Origin: Nemania diffusa
Lineage: Eukaryota; Ascomycota; Sordariomycetes; Xylariales; Xylariaceae
Length of the DNA stretch: 64,000 nucleotides
Reading direction: 5' to 3'
NCBI GenBank assembly: GCA_038501195.1
Contig: JBBPUQ010000003.1
Coordinates: 744,001 to 808,000, forward strand
Shown: positions 33,001-45,500 of the stretch, in pieces
Layout: every line of letters begins with the position of its first letter
Numbering within the stretch: position 1 is the stretch's first letter
Made by a program: the position numbers and the translations under genes
The notes under the pieces: model-generated
Databases searched by the model: none
What the model saw: the letters and a program-made list of their open reading frames with translations, nothing else
Told to the model about the DNA's origin: nothing

Positions 33001-34026
33001 TAAGGGGACTGGACTGCCAGCGCATTGTTTGTTTAAATACTTTAGATAGGCAGTATGCGTGCTTACAAGTATGCTTACAGTCTAGGTATTCCGGCCGGTC
33101 AAGAGTCGCATTTACTACGTACCTAGGTATATTACCTATTCTCGTGTATTGACAACAATAGAACAATGCTTCTTTTTTTCTTTTTCAACAGAGCATGAGT
33201 CGCTCCTCCTTGCCACCTATGCTGAGCACCGTATTCTAGATCTAGACCTGCATTATCCTTATCGATCAACACGACCCCGATGCATGAGTCGCATAGCACC
33301 TTAACACAAAGACTTCCACACAACCTACTTCCCTGTAGGTCAGGCTAGGCACTCGTCTGACATATCATTTCTTCGCATTTCCCCAGTCCCGACGGACGAC
33401 TCGAAAAACAAGCATAGACAACTTAAAACCACAAACCAAAGACGTTACTTGTCTTCTTGTAGACGGGCGACGTCACTATCAGCCTCAACCAATTCGCTGG
33501 GATCGTGACTTGCAGTGCCCACGTTGGCACGGCGTCAATCTCTTACGTACAAGAATCCTCAAGACCCCTGGAGAACCCTGCTTCCAGGCCGCATTACACT
33601 ACAGCGTCGCCCGCGCCCTTGCATCAGGTCCTGTTAGCCCTACCGGAAACCCAGAAATAAGGGCTGCAATAAGAGAATCCGAAAGAGAGGTCAAAGAAGA
33701 GATATCGCCATTGCAGTTGCAGCTTGCAATACGCATCCCGTTGTCTCCAAGTGGGCGATTAGCCATATTGTCCTCGCTTGGGCCTCACGGCATGCTGGCC
33801 CACCCATGGCTACAGCGACAAAGCAGCCAGCGATTCATACATCATATCCGCTTGCCTATTCCAGCACACACCCTAGTCTGGCTCGAGCGGCGGCTAGCCC
33901 GGACAACTCTTGTTACTTTTAATTGACTACGCAGACTAAGGTAGACGAGTCTGCCCAGTTAGGCAATTCGGCGTCTTCTCATAAGCAGGTAAACCCGGTC
34001 TATTTGACCCGGGCATTATAATTATA
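30054..34026. other. 4 kb gene-poor tract
   Basis: No frame with recognisable domains. A 110-residue plus frame (30784-31116) and a 138-codon plus frame lacking an ATG start (33510-33926) were considered and not called. 32400-32560 is AT-rich. The last 600 nt probably carry the promoter/leader of the next gene. Confidence 0.4.
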
Positions 34027-35604
34027 ATGATGATGATCACTCCAAGATCCTTCCTCCATGCGCGCAAACCTTCGCCATCATTATCATCTCGATCCCCGAC
34101 TTCTATAAATCCATCATCAACTACACAGTCGCGCTCATCACCCTTTAGCAAGGATGATGCCTCAACTGGTCGTTTTCTCACACTAGAACAACAATCTTTA
34201 AATGCTACCCTAGACTATCCAACTAGCAGAGCATTGTCCGGAGGCATGTCATCACGGTCAGACAGGTTTTCTCCCCAGAACAACAACGCACCATCGCCCA
34301 CTATGGCGAATTCAGTTGCGCGACCGATCACGCCGTCGAGCGCCGTACAAATTCCTATTAAGCAGAAACACCACTTACAAAGGACGTCCAGTCGGACGCG
34401 GTCCTTATCGGCCCGTCGAGGTAGGGATGTCCATTCACCCGATGCCGTACCACCCGCAGTGGCAGCCCTGCTTGCCATCACCAATATTCCACCACCAAAG
34501 AGGAGAAAAAACCTACGACAGAGGGAGATAGAAGATCCGCGAATGACGGTAGACTCTATTATACCGCGATCGAGAGTATCAGAGAAGGAGCTCAGCCAGG
34601 AGCTGCGTTTAGATCTTGGGGACGATTTAAGTCCATCTTCATACGAGCGCAGCCCTTTAGATTTTTTACTCACTCCCCCGGACGAACTCGAAGAGGAAGA
34701 TGCATTGCTACACACCGACAGCGGGTTTGCATCCCCTTACTCAACGCGTACGGGGTCCTTCGATAGTCTACCATCGCTAGGAGATTCTATATCGCCTAGT
34801 ATGGTCCAATCAGGCGACTTTCCTAGTACACCGAGAGGAGGAAGACTACGTTCGCCACGACGGTCTCTGGAGCCAGTGACCACACTGGCTGGAAAGCAAC
34901 CAGAAGATCCATTATCAAAAGTGTCGCCGGATGCTGACCAGCTGGATTTCAGCGCCAAACCTACTATAACGACTAATAAGCAGACACCAGCTACCACTCC
35001 GTTCAAATCAGTTTTCAAGTCGAATCTAACTGCATCATTTCGTGCATTGCGTTCTGCAGCTCGCACTCTATCTACATTCACGACTTCTTCTATTCCCCCC
35101 GATGACTTACTCACAAGGTCAATACTTACCATCGACCCGAGGGTCCCATTTACAGATGAGAGGAGGCCGCCCGTACTAGATGAAGAGCCTAGTGAGGCTA
35201 TGCGGCGGTACTTAAACCCTGCTAGCAATATCCGACCCGAAGTTCGAGGCTCGTCACCCATTCGCAGCTATACAGCGTCTATTCAGATGCAAACATATAA
35301 AGTACAGCGTTCGAGGGGGTCACCCAAGGCAGCCCGGCAGGCAGCTCAAGCTTCGAGCTCGAACAAAGCTTCTACGGTGGTGCTACTCCCGCCTGGCCCA
35401 CGGCAAAGAGAGATGCGCGAAAACCCGGACTTCATCCGCATCGCGGTTATGGAGCACCTCATGCGAAAGGAGGGAAAGCTGGACGACCAACGCGAGGGTC
35501 ACGCGCGCTGGCTACTTCCCCCGAGGAAGGCGACCACGAAGCCATACGAAATTGGACCTGGTGGCGTACCGGTTCGGTGGATGTCGACGTTGCAAGACGA
35601 CTAA
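34027..35604 (+). CDS. Conserved-looking fungal protein of unknown function, mostly disordered
   Basis: 525 residues in one exon, starting at a run of three ATG codons with an in-frame stop at 33982 upstream. Residues 1-140 are Ser/Pro/Arg-rich and probably disordered. A short ordered-looking helix, PPAVAALLAITNIP (142-155), leads into a strongly basic stretch, PPPKRRKNLRQR (155-166), that reads as a nuclear localisation signal. There follow an acidic segment (LTPPDELEEEDALL), Ser/Pro-rich SP/TP sites, and a more ordered C terminus with PDFIRIAVMEHLMRKEG (about 470-487) and YEIGPGGVPVRW (508-519). I do not recognise a domain. The many SP/TP sites suggest proline-directed phosphorylation, and the basic motif suggests a nuclear role; both are inference. 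Sustained codon structure over 1.6 kb makes it a real gene. Confidence 0.72.
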   Translation: MMMITPRSFLHARKPSPSLSSRSPTSINPSSTTQSRSSPFSKDDASTGRFLTLEQQSLNATLDYPTSRALSGGMSSRSDRFSPQNNNAPSPTMANSVARPITPSSAVQIPIKQKHHLQRTSSRTRSLSARRGRDVHSPDAVPPAVAALLAITNIPPPKRRKNLRQREIEDPRMTVDSIIPRSRVSEKELSQELRLDLGDDLSPSSYERSPLDFLLTPPDELEEEDALLHTDSGFASPYSTRTGSFDSLPSLGDSISPSMVQSGDFPSTPRGGRLRSPRRSLEPVTTLAGKQPEDPLSKVSPDADQLDFSAKPTITTNKQTPATTPFKSVFKSNLTASFRALRSAARTLSTFTTSSIPPDDLLTRSILTIDPRVPFTDERRPPVLDEEPSEAMRRYLNPASNIRPEVRGSSPIRSYTASIQMQTYKVQRSRGSPKAARQAAQASSSNKASTVVLLPPGPRQREMRENPDFIRIAVMEHLMRKEGKLDDQREGHARWLLPPRKATTKPYEIGPGGVPVRWMSTLQDD

Positions 35605-38600
35605 TTGGCTGCCAAGGCAGAAACCATCGTCGTTTTGCCCACCTCGCGTGGCTCGATTCCGTCATAATTACGTACTGGGCACGCCAACCACAACCAGCCA
35701 CATGACCAATACCATCGGCTAGAGTGGCTAATTTCACGCGTCGTGCCATGCGACAGGCGATCAGCAAAGATTTTTTTCTTGGAGCCAGAACAGGCCTTTT
35801 CATCACCAATTCTCACGAAGTCTCAAATGTAGACAGACAGAGTATATCGGTCACGGATCCACAAATCATCCCAGTGCAGGCGAATCCTGCTCCATACATT
35901 ACTCAATAATACCGATTCCGCAAGAAGTTCTCTGGTCCACAAAAATGTTCTGGAAGACCGCGCGCTCGAGTAGTGCCATCTGGCTTCATATGGAGCTATT
36001 TCCGAATGCCGAGATCTATTCAGGGTTCCTCTTGTTCCACCTGCCGATCATGAATTAGCATGAAGCCAGTCCGAAACTCCGATTCCACCCTACTGTAATT
36101 ACGGTCGAAAAAAAACTTCTAGTTGACTTCCACAACCCTACCCTAGGGATTCTTGACCACGGCAAGCATTTGTGATCAGCTAGCGCAGCTCTTCTGAAAC
36201 CAGCTACTTACGCATCTTCACAATGCATTGGCAAGACGTGTCCACGTCAGAAGTGGAGCATTATCCCAATCATCGACGACTCGACTACTCGTCGATATAT
36301 GCCATCAATCGAAGAGCATAGGACTTCGGAATGTCACCTGTAGCATATTTATGCAGGCTCGCACAATACCCTTTTTTCAAGAGCCAACAATGCTCTACAG
36401 AAAAGAGATTCGGTTCGCTATCAATTCTGCAAATTTTTAAGGAACCCGATTTGTGCTTCTGCGGCAGGAATGCCCCATTCAACAATACCCTACTTATTCC
36501 CTCATGCAGTCTCAGAGCATTTGATACCCCCTGGTTAGAAATTTGGCTTTTTTTTTACACTGGTCACAGCATAAATAAACTTTATACATGGCATTTTCGA
36601 GTATTTGGTTTCCAGCGATAAATTTATGTGGTCACAAGATATGAGCAATTGTTTTCTAGAGCATCTTGCATTCCTTCCTCAAGCGTGTATGAGGAAATTA
36701 GCAATGGCATTTACTGGGCGCTGGATGGATACCTTCTTTCTTTTCATGCAGGTGCTACACCGTCATCAGCTGAGCGATATCATACGAGCGAATTGGCGGT
36801 TATGTGTTTTTTTTTTGTTCTCGGAACGCTCCCGACGGTCTAGCGTGCATCTGTGCCGATGCCCGTTCAATGCGGGGGCTCTGCAGAGTGGGATTACAGG
36901 AACCAACTGAAAGACTAAGGCCGCAAGGTTGATTTTTTTTTCTCTGCAATTCATTCTCTACCTTACTATTTGAGAGGAAGATGCCGGACAGATACATAGA
37001 TCCATGTACATACGTGGTAGGACAGCGAGACAATGAAGATTTTTCACGATGTCTATCTATTTACCCCTCAACTGTACCTGCATAACTGCCCGATGAGGAA
37101 GGAGACCCCTGAAGGGTTAGGCCTCGAGGTTAATTAGCTTTTATTAGCTTTGCGCCGTGGCCGCGACTTAAAAAAATTAATTTGGCGGTCATAGATAGAT
37201 TTTTGTCGAGGTTGGGACCTTCTTAACTGGCCTAGTACAAACTTCTCTCCCATGCAGAAGAAGACTGTTAGATGACTATTCGGCATACTATAGAGCTAGA
37301 AGTGGAGCGATCCTCGCGACGATGACTAGACTTGAGCTAGGAATTTTAAGAAATATTACACGGCTTATTGTTGATAAGAATAGAAGACTAGCTAGACCTT
37401 TCGGCTTCTGCCGCTTCTTAATATCTTCGTGCACTGACGTGCATTTGTTCATGTAATATCCCGGAAGGAAAAGGCTGTGATTATTGTTTTCTTTCATGTT
37501 GAGCCTCCTTTCCCGCGCCCTCCTACTGCTGAGTGAGTGGTGTCCGTTATAGCTTCTAGCTTTTCTTATCGCCTCAATATGAGATAGGGTCGAGCGAGGA
37601 TTAAGCGTCTAAATAGCGACGCTCACGAGCGGCGCGATAGGTTTGTCTCCCTTACTATCCGAAGTGAGTGAAAGCTTGTATATCGAGGGTTTTTTTTCTT
37701 CCTCTGGTGTCCCGTATTTTAGGGCTATATCCGAGGGGGTTTCTTGCTCTCTTTCGATCTATGAAAAGCTGGTATCAAATCTCATAGCTGTCTCTCTCAG
37801 TGTCAATGTCTGCGCATGGGCGCTACGGTGGTAAGGCTGGAAGGCTAAAATAACCTCTATAGGACTTGTGCGTAGATACCCAGTTGATTGATTTTTCCTT
37901 TACACCTATTAACCTTAACATAAGGCTGTATATTAAAGTCAGCTTTATCCCGTAGCGCTACCCTTGACTTTCGTACATATTGATGGCTCTTAAGGCCACA
38001 CCTACTGTAGTAGGTAACCCACAGGGCATATTCGCCTTCCTCTCCCTAGTTGGTATTGCCACAGCTCATGTCCTGTGAATAAGGGCAACCTATTTTCAGT
38101 TGCTGAGGAGATGGCTTTAGAACTATTATGGAAAACGCTACGAGTGCAAAGTCGCATGTATTGATCCCCGACCCGACAACATCAACATCATTGGGCCTAT
38201 GCGGTGACAATGGGTAAAGCGGTGCCTTGATTAAAATACTAGGAGGAAATGGGAGCAGCAGTACGGAGACTAGTGAAAGAAGAGCAAGAACAGTTCGCTC
38301 GTAACAAAGACTCACTGGACGATGAGCAGTTGATCACAGTCAAAGGGCGAAAGGAAGGGTGCCTCAGGAAGAGATGAAATTTTGCCATCGGTGATCGCAC
38401 GATATATTCGCGATGTCTGTTGAGGAGTTCTATTTATGATTTAAGAAGCTCGGAGTGTACTCTTCCTTTATTCACATAATGTAACTGTGTCCTGAGTTAA
38501 AATATTCTATTTAGTTTATTGGTAACGTTGCGATCTAGTATTATCTGGTACATGCCGCGCTGTCCAGCACTGCTGTGATATTGATAACGTAACCCAGTAT

Positions 38601-41600
38601 CAACGGCCCAGATGTTTCTAGCCATATTATCGACTTATTGGGGAACATAGCCAGCATTGTAGCACAGTGTCGCGTTATCAAGGCAGAATACCTTCATGGA
38701 CGGGAACTTAAAAACGTATGCCATTTGGTTTTTCACATATCAGCCTAGAGAGGCTGACAGTTCGCTCTCTATTTAATATATCAAGCAGGCCCGAGCTGTC
38801 AGCCCGAGTAATCGGATCAGGCCATTAGGCTCTTGCGATATCTAGTACATAAATATCATGCAATATTTGCTCTGGACACGAGAACTCGAATTCTTAAACG
38901 TATTGGTATAGCCTAAGAATACTTTTAAACAAATAACCTGATCATAAAACATGTCTTAACGAATCTGGAACATAGCCTCGACTTAATCAATAAAATAGAA
39001 AAGTAGTTTGAAGATAAGAATACTTAAGACGGCCTGGAAAGATAAAAGCGAAACAAAATTCTAAAGGCCAGATATACTACTCATCATAGCATCCATCATA
39101 AAGTATCAAGAAGGGGCGGGAAATGTGTAGCTATATATCGGTATATCACACTATGGTAGACTAAGATTTGGCAAAACTAAACTCACGTGGTCAGTTATGA
39201 AATTGCAATTTGATCATGATCATATGGCATACTATTATTGTATGAGAAATCCAGCTGAATTTCAACAGGCACAATACGACAGAACTATAGGCAGCTCATG
39301 CGGCAACTCGGCAGCGTTGGTCTCGATTAACTAATGCCTGCCCTAGTCGTGCCACGCTACAAATATGCCATAAAAGCAGATGAGAAGGTTGAAGATGAAC
39401 GATATATGAGTGTGTAAGGGTCTTCCTTTAGGCTATTTGATGATTATTCTGCAGTCACTCTAGTGACACAGCCAATAAAGTTAAGCAAGACTATCAACGA
39501 GAGCTGTTAGATGCGCTAAGTAAACTTGCTCAGTAGTCAACAAAGCTGCTCTCAATATTCATTTCAAGCAAGCGCAATAACATTGCATTACATTTGACCG
39601 ACAAACCAGATATCTACATTGGAGAGGCAATAATCCTGGGGACATGTCCTCTTTCATGTGAGTATGTAGTTATAAGAATATATAAACTCTGCCCTTTAGG
39701 GTAAGATTGGAGAGGCTATAGAAACACGTAGCAAAGCATAATAACTTGCATGTAAATAGAGAACGAGTAAGTCAGCACCCTGGAGAGCATGAAGCTAGAG
39801 TCAGTGCCTCTGAGGAGGCAGCGGTGGTTGGGCATTATGAACTACCTAATAAATCACTGCTTGAACTCTCATTTTCCTTTCATGAACAGGCTAACCCTGA
39901 TTGCCTCACCAGCACCTGCGCAGATGGCCGTGTTAAAACCGAAGTCCCAGGGGGTTTGCCTCCTCCATGTAGCCGTTTCGGCTAGACAAACCAAATTGGT
40001 TCATTTAATTCTATGAAAATAGGTCGGAGATAGTGGTATTTTAAATACGTTCACAAAGGCTGGTTCACGCAAATAAAGAAATGATAGATTTGCTGCTGCA
40101 GCATGGAGTAAAGAAGCAGAACAAAGCTCTCTAAGTTGCAATGGAAGCACGTTGGGCACGTCAATGCTCTCAATAGCGCCAAAGAACGCCACACCACTTT
40201 GCGGCTCTATACGTCCATGATTAGTGATTGTCTTTGGATTTTGATTGATGCTGGCGCTGGGGAGATATTTTTAATAGGGCTGTATTGATGTGCCCAGAGC
40301 GTCACTCTTACCTGAGCACCATGGACATAATCAAACAGCGCACTGGAGATTCTTCGGCTTCCTACTGACCTAGATCAATCAAGATTCATTCTCGTTTGCG
40401 ATCGCTAGTGAGTAAAGTAAATGGGCATGGTAATCTCCGTACTTTTATGTAATGGCAAGCGTTCAGAGTTACGAGGTTTTTCATCTTAGCCCCTACATCT
40501 ATTTCATCATATCCAGGAAGATAGTACGTTGGTTTGGCAAGTAGTGTTGGCATCGTATTCATGCTTGGTCTATTTTAACGACGGGGTAATTTGGGTTTGG
40601 GAAACTCGTATTTCGTCATTAAAAAATACGCGTAGAATCAATCCACGTATTCATAATAAACCGAAGCTAAGGGGTCCCTAGGGCCTAGGTAGACTATTTT
40701 CTTCCCTGGATAATATGTGGCATCATATATACACCTATTAATTATTAACATTAGGTAAAGTCGTTGCTATTCATTTATACCATAGGATAGAAATATCGGA
40801 TCGATGACTGTCTTCAGTCTAAATTATAAGTTTGTTAAACTAAACTAAGTAATATCAAAACGCTTCTATATGTTATGTCATATTAGTAATAGTTCACGAT
40901 GTGTCTGTCCTTATTAGTTATAAATATGATGGTTGTGGATATACTTACCTTTTCTCCTTGTTAGCTTGAGAATTAAGGGATGACGTAAACGAAGAGTCTC
41001 CTTTACTTGTCGGTAGATTATCTGTACTAGCGGTTAGCCCGGAGTTTATTCTCACGCTACTGAACACAGCCACATACAAACGCGTTAGCAGTAAGACCGG
41101 CCATTCTAGCCGCCTCTTTCCTTTCGGTCACCGATACAGCAGGCCGAATGTAGTAACACACAATGATACCGAGAGGCGAGTCATGAGGGAGATGAAAGAC
41201 GCTCACCACATACCGGTTAAAGTGAAGTGGAGGGGCGCACAAAGAGCAATGCGACCTGAGTGGCCGAGGGCTGACGCCAAGGAATGATCGACAGGGGAGA
41301 AGAAAACGTGCCCACCCGATTTCCGGGGCAAACGACACCAGGCGGCCTGACTAAACAGGGGTTTGAAACGAACCACTCTTAAATGCAATCCTATCATATA
41401 CCGAACAGACCGAGAAGTGCTGATGAGCCTAGGTACGCGAAGACTGGATAGGTAGATTGTAAAAAAAGTCTTCGGGTTTCTACTGGATTGTAAATAACAC
41501 GAATTGGGAAAATCGGGAAGCTTTAGACAATTATTCTAGTTCTTGGTTCCGAAGCAATGGAGGCATTTCCCGACAACGCCTTTAGGTACAATTAGAAATT

Positions 41601-41796
41601 TAAGTACACAGAAGTTTTGGGTGGTTCCGCACACGGAATGCTTCTAGCACACTCCGTGAGGTTTGCGGCCCGGATATCATTGAAAGTTGCCGCGACCATA
41701 TTTTCCCTTCCCGGGACTTGTTTTCACAGACGGAAGTAACACAAGTTGGGTCATATCAAAAACAAGGAGATCAAGCGTTGTGCTTGCTTGAGACGC
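35605..41796. other. 6.2 kb gene-poor, partly AT-rich tract with one gene relic
   Basis: Contains poly-T runs, AT-rich DNA (especially 38400-39750 and 40600-40980) and the decayed ankyrin gene (39945-40265). Short frames such as 38046-38315 (hydrophobic N terminus) are not supported as genes. No transposase or reverse-transcriptase motif was seen. Confidence 0.4.
39945..40265 (+). pseudogene. Decayed ankyrin-repeat gene fragment
   Basis: Three ankyrin-like pieces occur in the right order but in broken frames. LLHVAVSARQTKLVHLIL (39960-40013) ends in TGA. EMIDLLLQHGVK (40078-40113) is followed by TAA after KKQNKAL. TPHHFAALYVHD (40186-40221) ends in TAG, and then, shifted by 5 nt, DCLWILIDAGAG (40226-40261). 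The ankyrin consensus TPLHxAA...LLLxxGA is plain in each. Stops and shifts between them show the gene is dead. It may extend left to about 39789, where an open frame begins, but I could not recognise repeats there. The surrounding DNA is AT-rich, consistent with mutational decay such as RIP, though this was not measured. Confidence 0.65.
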
Positions 41797-42599
41797 TTAG
41801 GCGAAGAGAACGACGGCAATGCCGGCGGCGGCCGCGAAGAAGGCAGAGCCGGCCATGGTGGAGGCACCGGCGGTGGGGATGGGGCTGCCAGTGGGGTAAG
41901 GAGTGGCACTGTGATAGCATGTTAGAAGACCGAGATTCTCTTGTTCCTGTCTTGGTGCCAGAGTACTTACGAGTATGAACCAGTGCCAGCAGGGGCGGTG
42001 GTAGGAACCGGGTAGCTGGCGGGCACAGGGGTGGAGACAGAGGAGGCGGCGCTGCTGGCAGGGTAGGTCACGGTAGAGTAGCTGACCAGAGTGGTGGGGA
42101 TGCAGGTGGTGTAGGTGACCGCGATCACGGAGGAGCCGCTGGGGGAAGCAGCAGCGGAAGCGGAAGAGGTAGCCAGAGTGGTCGGGACGGGGAGCGAAGA
42201 AGAGACAGCGGGGTAAGAGCTGTAGCTAGAAGCAGCGGCGCTGTAGCTGCTGGCACCACCAACGGGGTAGCTGGGGGTGGAGGCAGCGGAAGAGCTGGCC
42301 GCGGAGGTGGCAGCAGAGGTCTCAACAGAGACGGAGGAGACGGGGTAGCTGCCACCAACGGGGTAGGTCTCGCTGGGGTAGGACTCGGCGGTGGTGGTGG
42401 GAGCAGCCTCGCTGGTGGTGGTCTCAGCAGCAGGGTAAGACTCGACGGGGTAGCCGCCCTGGGTAGGGTACGACTTGGCGCTGGCTGGGCAGTTGGTGAC
42501 TTCGGGGCCGCACGAGGTGATGGTGACAACATCCGTGGAGTAGACGGTGCTGGTGGCCAGGGCGGCGCCGGCGAAGAGAGCGACAGCAGAGTAACGCAT
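41797..42599 (-). CDS. GPI-anchored serine-rich cell-wall protein (CCG-6-like)
   Basis: Two exons on the minus strand, 42599-41971 and 41908-41797 (intron 62 nt, GTAAGT...CACAG), give 246 residues. It starts with a signal peptide, MRYSAVALFAGAALA (1-15). A short cysteine module follows (VYSTDVVTITSCGPEVTNCP), then a long Ser/Ala/Thr/Pro/Tyr-rich region with repeated SYPV/TYPVGG units, likely heavily O-glycosylated, and a second YTTCIPTT module. The second exon supplies the C-terminal signal: small residues (AGASTMAGS), then a hydrophobic tail ending AAAAGIAVVLFA, as expected for GPI attachment. Without that exon the protein would lack an anchor, which supports the splice. The layout resembles Neurospora clock-controlled protein 6 and related wall proteins; this resemblance is from memory and moderate. 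A TATA-like box lies 216 nt upstream. Confidence 0.85.
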
Positions 42600-45500
42600 T
42601 TTGACTGAGTTGGTCGGTTATTGACGAGTTATAAGCTAGGCTTAGGTTGTTGGTTTTGTAAAGAGTGTTGAATAAGCTGAGAGCTTTTCGTTAGATAGAG
42701 CGTTTGGAAAAGAGTGGACGACCGAAGTCAAAGTAGTGAGCAGAATATTGCAGATTGGCTGTTGGGCTGAAGAGGGAAGAAGAAGAGAAGCAGCATCAGG
42801 TCAGAGGTGCCGGGTATTAATAGACTCTCTGGACAAAGGGTAGGAGGGTCGATCTTCGCAGCAACCAGTGACACCCCCGGCCAGCTACACCATTGGGAAA
42901 TTAGACAGATTATCCCCTGAGCAGCCCTGCGCGAAGGGCAGAGGCAACATGAGCAAGGTGTAAGCGGTGGAGGTTGCTTGCGCGCCCTTGCTGGGGCGGT
43001 CTAGGGAACTTGCTCGGCTGATCCACATTGAAGGGCACTTAAAGGGATCTAAAAGAGATCACCCTTTCATTACGAAATTCATTGTCCACTAGAACCACTA
43101 GAATCGCTCCATGCTCGGCGTCTTTGGTCCCCGTAAAAGTTCCACGGCGTGTACAGCCCAGTGGGCGTCAAAAGGTGTACAAAGATCCCATTGAAGAGAG
43201 GTGGACATAGACATAGATTAGACCTTTATGTGAGCTGTAACGCGCCTCGCTGATTGGTACGCCCTCACTCGACAAGCCAAGCGCTCTCACGTTGGTCATG
43301 CTGTTGAATGGATCTCCTCCGTCCAACGAGGGGATGTTAATTTGATGTGGGGGCATGGCTTCATGCAAACCCACACATTGAGTGGTGCGAGCCTATTCCT
43401 AGGGAGCGGTAAGGGTGCTGGTAAGGGGCTAGCTTATACCTGTATTCTCCGCATAAACCACAGCCTCTACAGAGTACCTAACAAATTGAAGCCTCCTAGC
43501 CAATGAGATAGATGCCAACAGCTTAGTAGTAGCAGCCGGGCAGCGAAGTACATACCAACCTACCAACATCCCGAGAAGCCCGGTTAGCTTGTAGAGAATA
43601 ATTACTTGTCGAGCAGTGAGATATGACATGGCATCTATCATACCTATTGTTGCAAAGTTAGAATAGGTATGAATTGCGAAGTGCGGCGTCTAGTGTAAGT
43701 GAGCTCAAGTTTGTTTGTCTTAAAGTCATTTCCTTTCCTCGGAAAATGGTTTATGAGGGCTTATGATACATTTCCTATCCCTTGTTTTTTCTGAGTCAGA
43801 ATCCCCCTATTTCAAAGAACTACTCATCATCTTTATAAATCAACATACAGCCTACCTAGGTACTATGTTTTCGTAGGTTAAACATAACCACTATCAACAT
43901 ATAATATGTTGGCATGTTGTTGTAAGTATTGCTGCAGCATGAACCGTAGGCGAACAGGTCACTGTGCCAGATCTAACAGGCGGTGATCATTCTTCTAACT
44001 GTAGGATAATACAGTACATACCATATGTTGTCACTTACTAAATCGGTTGCCTATTAGCGGGAAGAAATCTTGCGCTAATGCAGGAACAAGTTTGTCCCTT
44101 GCATGTTGAACCATTTTTGCAAGCAAGCAGCCAGTGCATTTCTTAAAGCAGTTGTTAAACGATTGATGAAAGAAACATACCTAGTATTTATTATAATGCC
44201 TATATCTGCGAGGTCTTCGGTGAATACGGCAGACATGTAATGTTTAATGGGATATGAAAACCTGTCAAGCCCTTACTGGGCTGGATTCTCAAGGGTTGTC
44301 TGACACGTCGATTTACTCCCTCAGCACCTACGTATACTCTTGACTGCCGTGCTGGGAAAGTCGAAATGCTCATCCATTTGTGGACCTGCTTCTCTTGTTC
44401 TGGCGTGAATCAAAATAACTGGGGTTAGCGTGGCTCAGGGTGTCCTGTAATTATTGGAAGGCTGTGAGGGGCTGCCGCCTCTGACACTTTAGGCCTCGTG
44501 GAGTTTATAGTGCACATACGTAAATACACCGATGCGTTTGATTTAGGTAAAGTTTAACGTGCGGGATTGTTGGCGCTATCAACCTTTTAACGTTATTTTT
44601 TTGTGATAGGTGACATCAAAACTAGCCTCACGAGAATGTGTCCAGAAATAGGTGTTGTCAGGTAATACGAGTAAATATGGTACCAGCTCGTCGTGCGACA
44701 GTAGCATGAGAGATCAGCGCTGTGATTTCGCCGAAAATGCACACTGGCCCCGATTTTCCAAACATTCACATGTCATGCTGCGTACCTACACACTTTTCTA
44801 CCTGTTGAGTTAAGGTTGTAAAAGGCTAAACTATAAGTAGGTAGGACCTAATCACTAAAAGCCTACGGATATCACATTGACCTCAAGGTTATGAATATGC
44901 CCGACCAGTGAGCCAGCAGCTTGATGAGAAAACAAGTTGGTGTGTTGTACAATATCTGCCTGAGTCAGGGTATTGGTCGAGACATATTTTCGCATACCGG
45001 AAAACACGTTTATTCGTAAATGTGACACGCCTGCATCACTGAAACACTATCTACTCAGCTCAACAGATCGTCAATCCGATTGCTGGAGCTGTGACGATTA
45101 GTAGCCCTGGGATCGACATTAGATACTTAGCACCTAAACTTATCATCTAAGTATCCGAGTTCATCCGCCTCTTTGGAGCCAAATTACCTAGCACTGCGTT
45201 TTCCAACCAGGTTCTAAAAGGTAGGAAAGGCCAAAAGGGGTAAGAAATGCAATCGAATTTACCGAGACCAAAGTGGCTACGTATATTGGTTACACAAATA
45301 CGTAAACTGCGATTATCTCATCTCGTATTAGCTGAGTACAATTCTACCAAATTATTTTTATCCTCCTCTGCCATCCGACCTCTTTTCAAATGTTACAATA
45401 CAGTCCAGCTGCAACAGACTCTATTTTGGTATATACTTTTCTTTCTTGTCAACTTCATATATGCATTTATTGTGTAGGCTTCTATGTTTCTATCCCACCT

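Noticed and set aside
33510..33926. 138-codon plus-strand frame
   Set aside because: No ATG at its start, no recognised domain; more likely leader or spacer of the gene at 34027.
38046..38315. 89-residue minus frame with a hydrophobic N terminus, possible small secreted protein
   Set aside because: No cysteine pattern or cleavage motif, and it sits in decayed AT-rich DNA; hydrophobicity alone is weak evidence.
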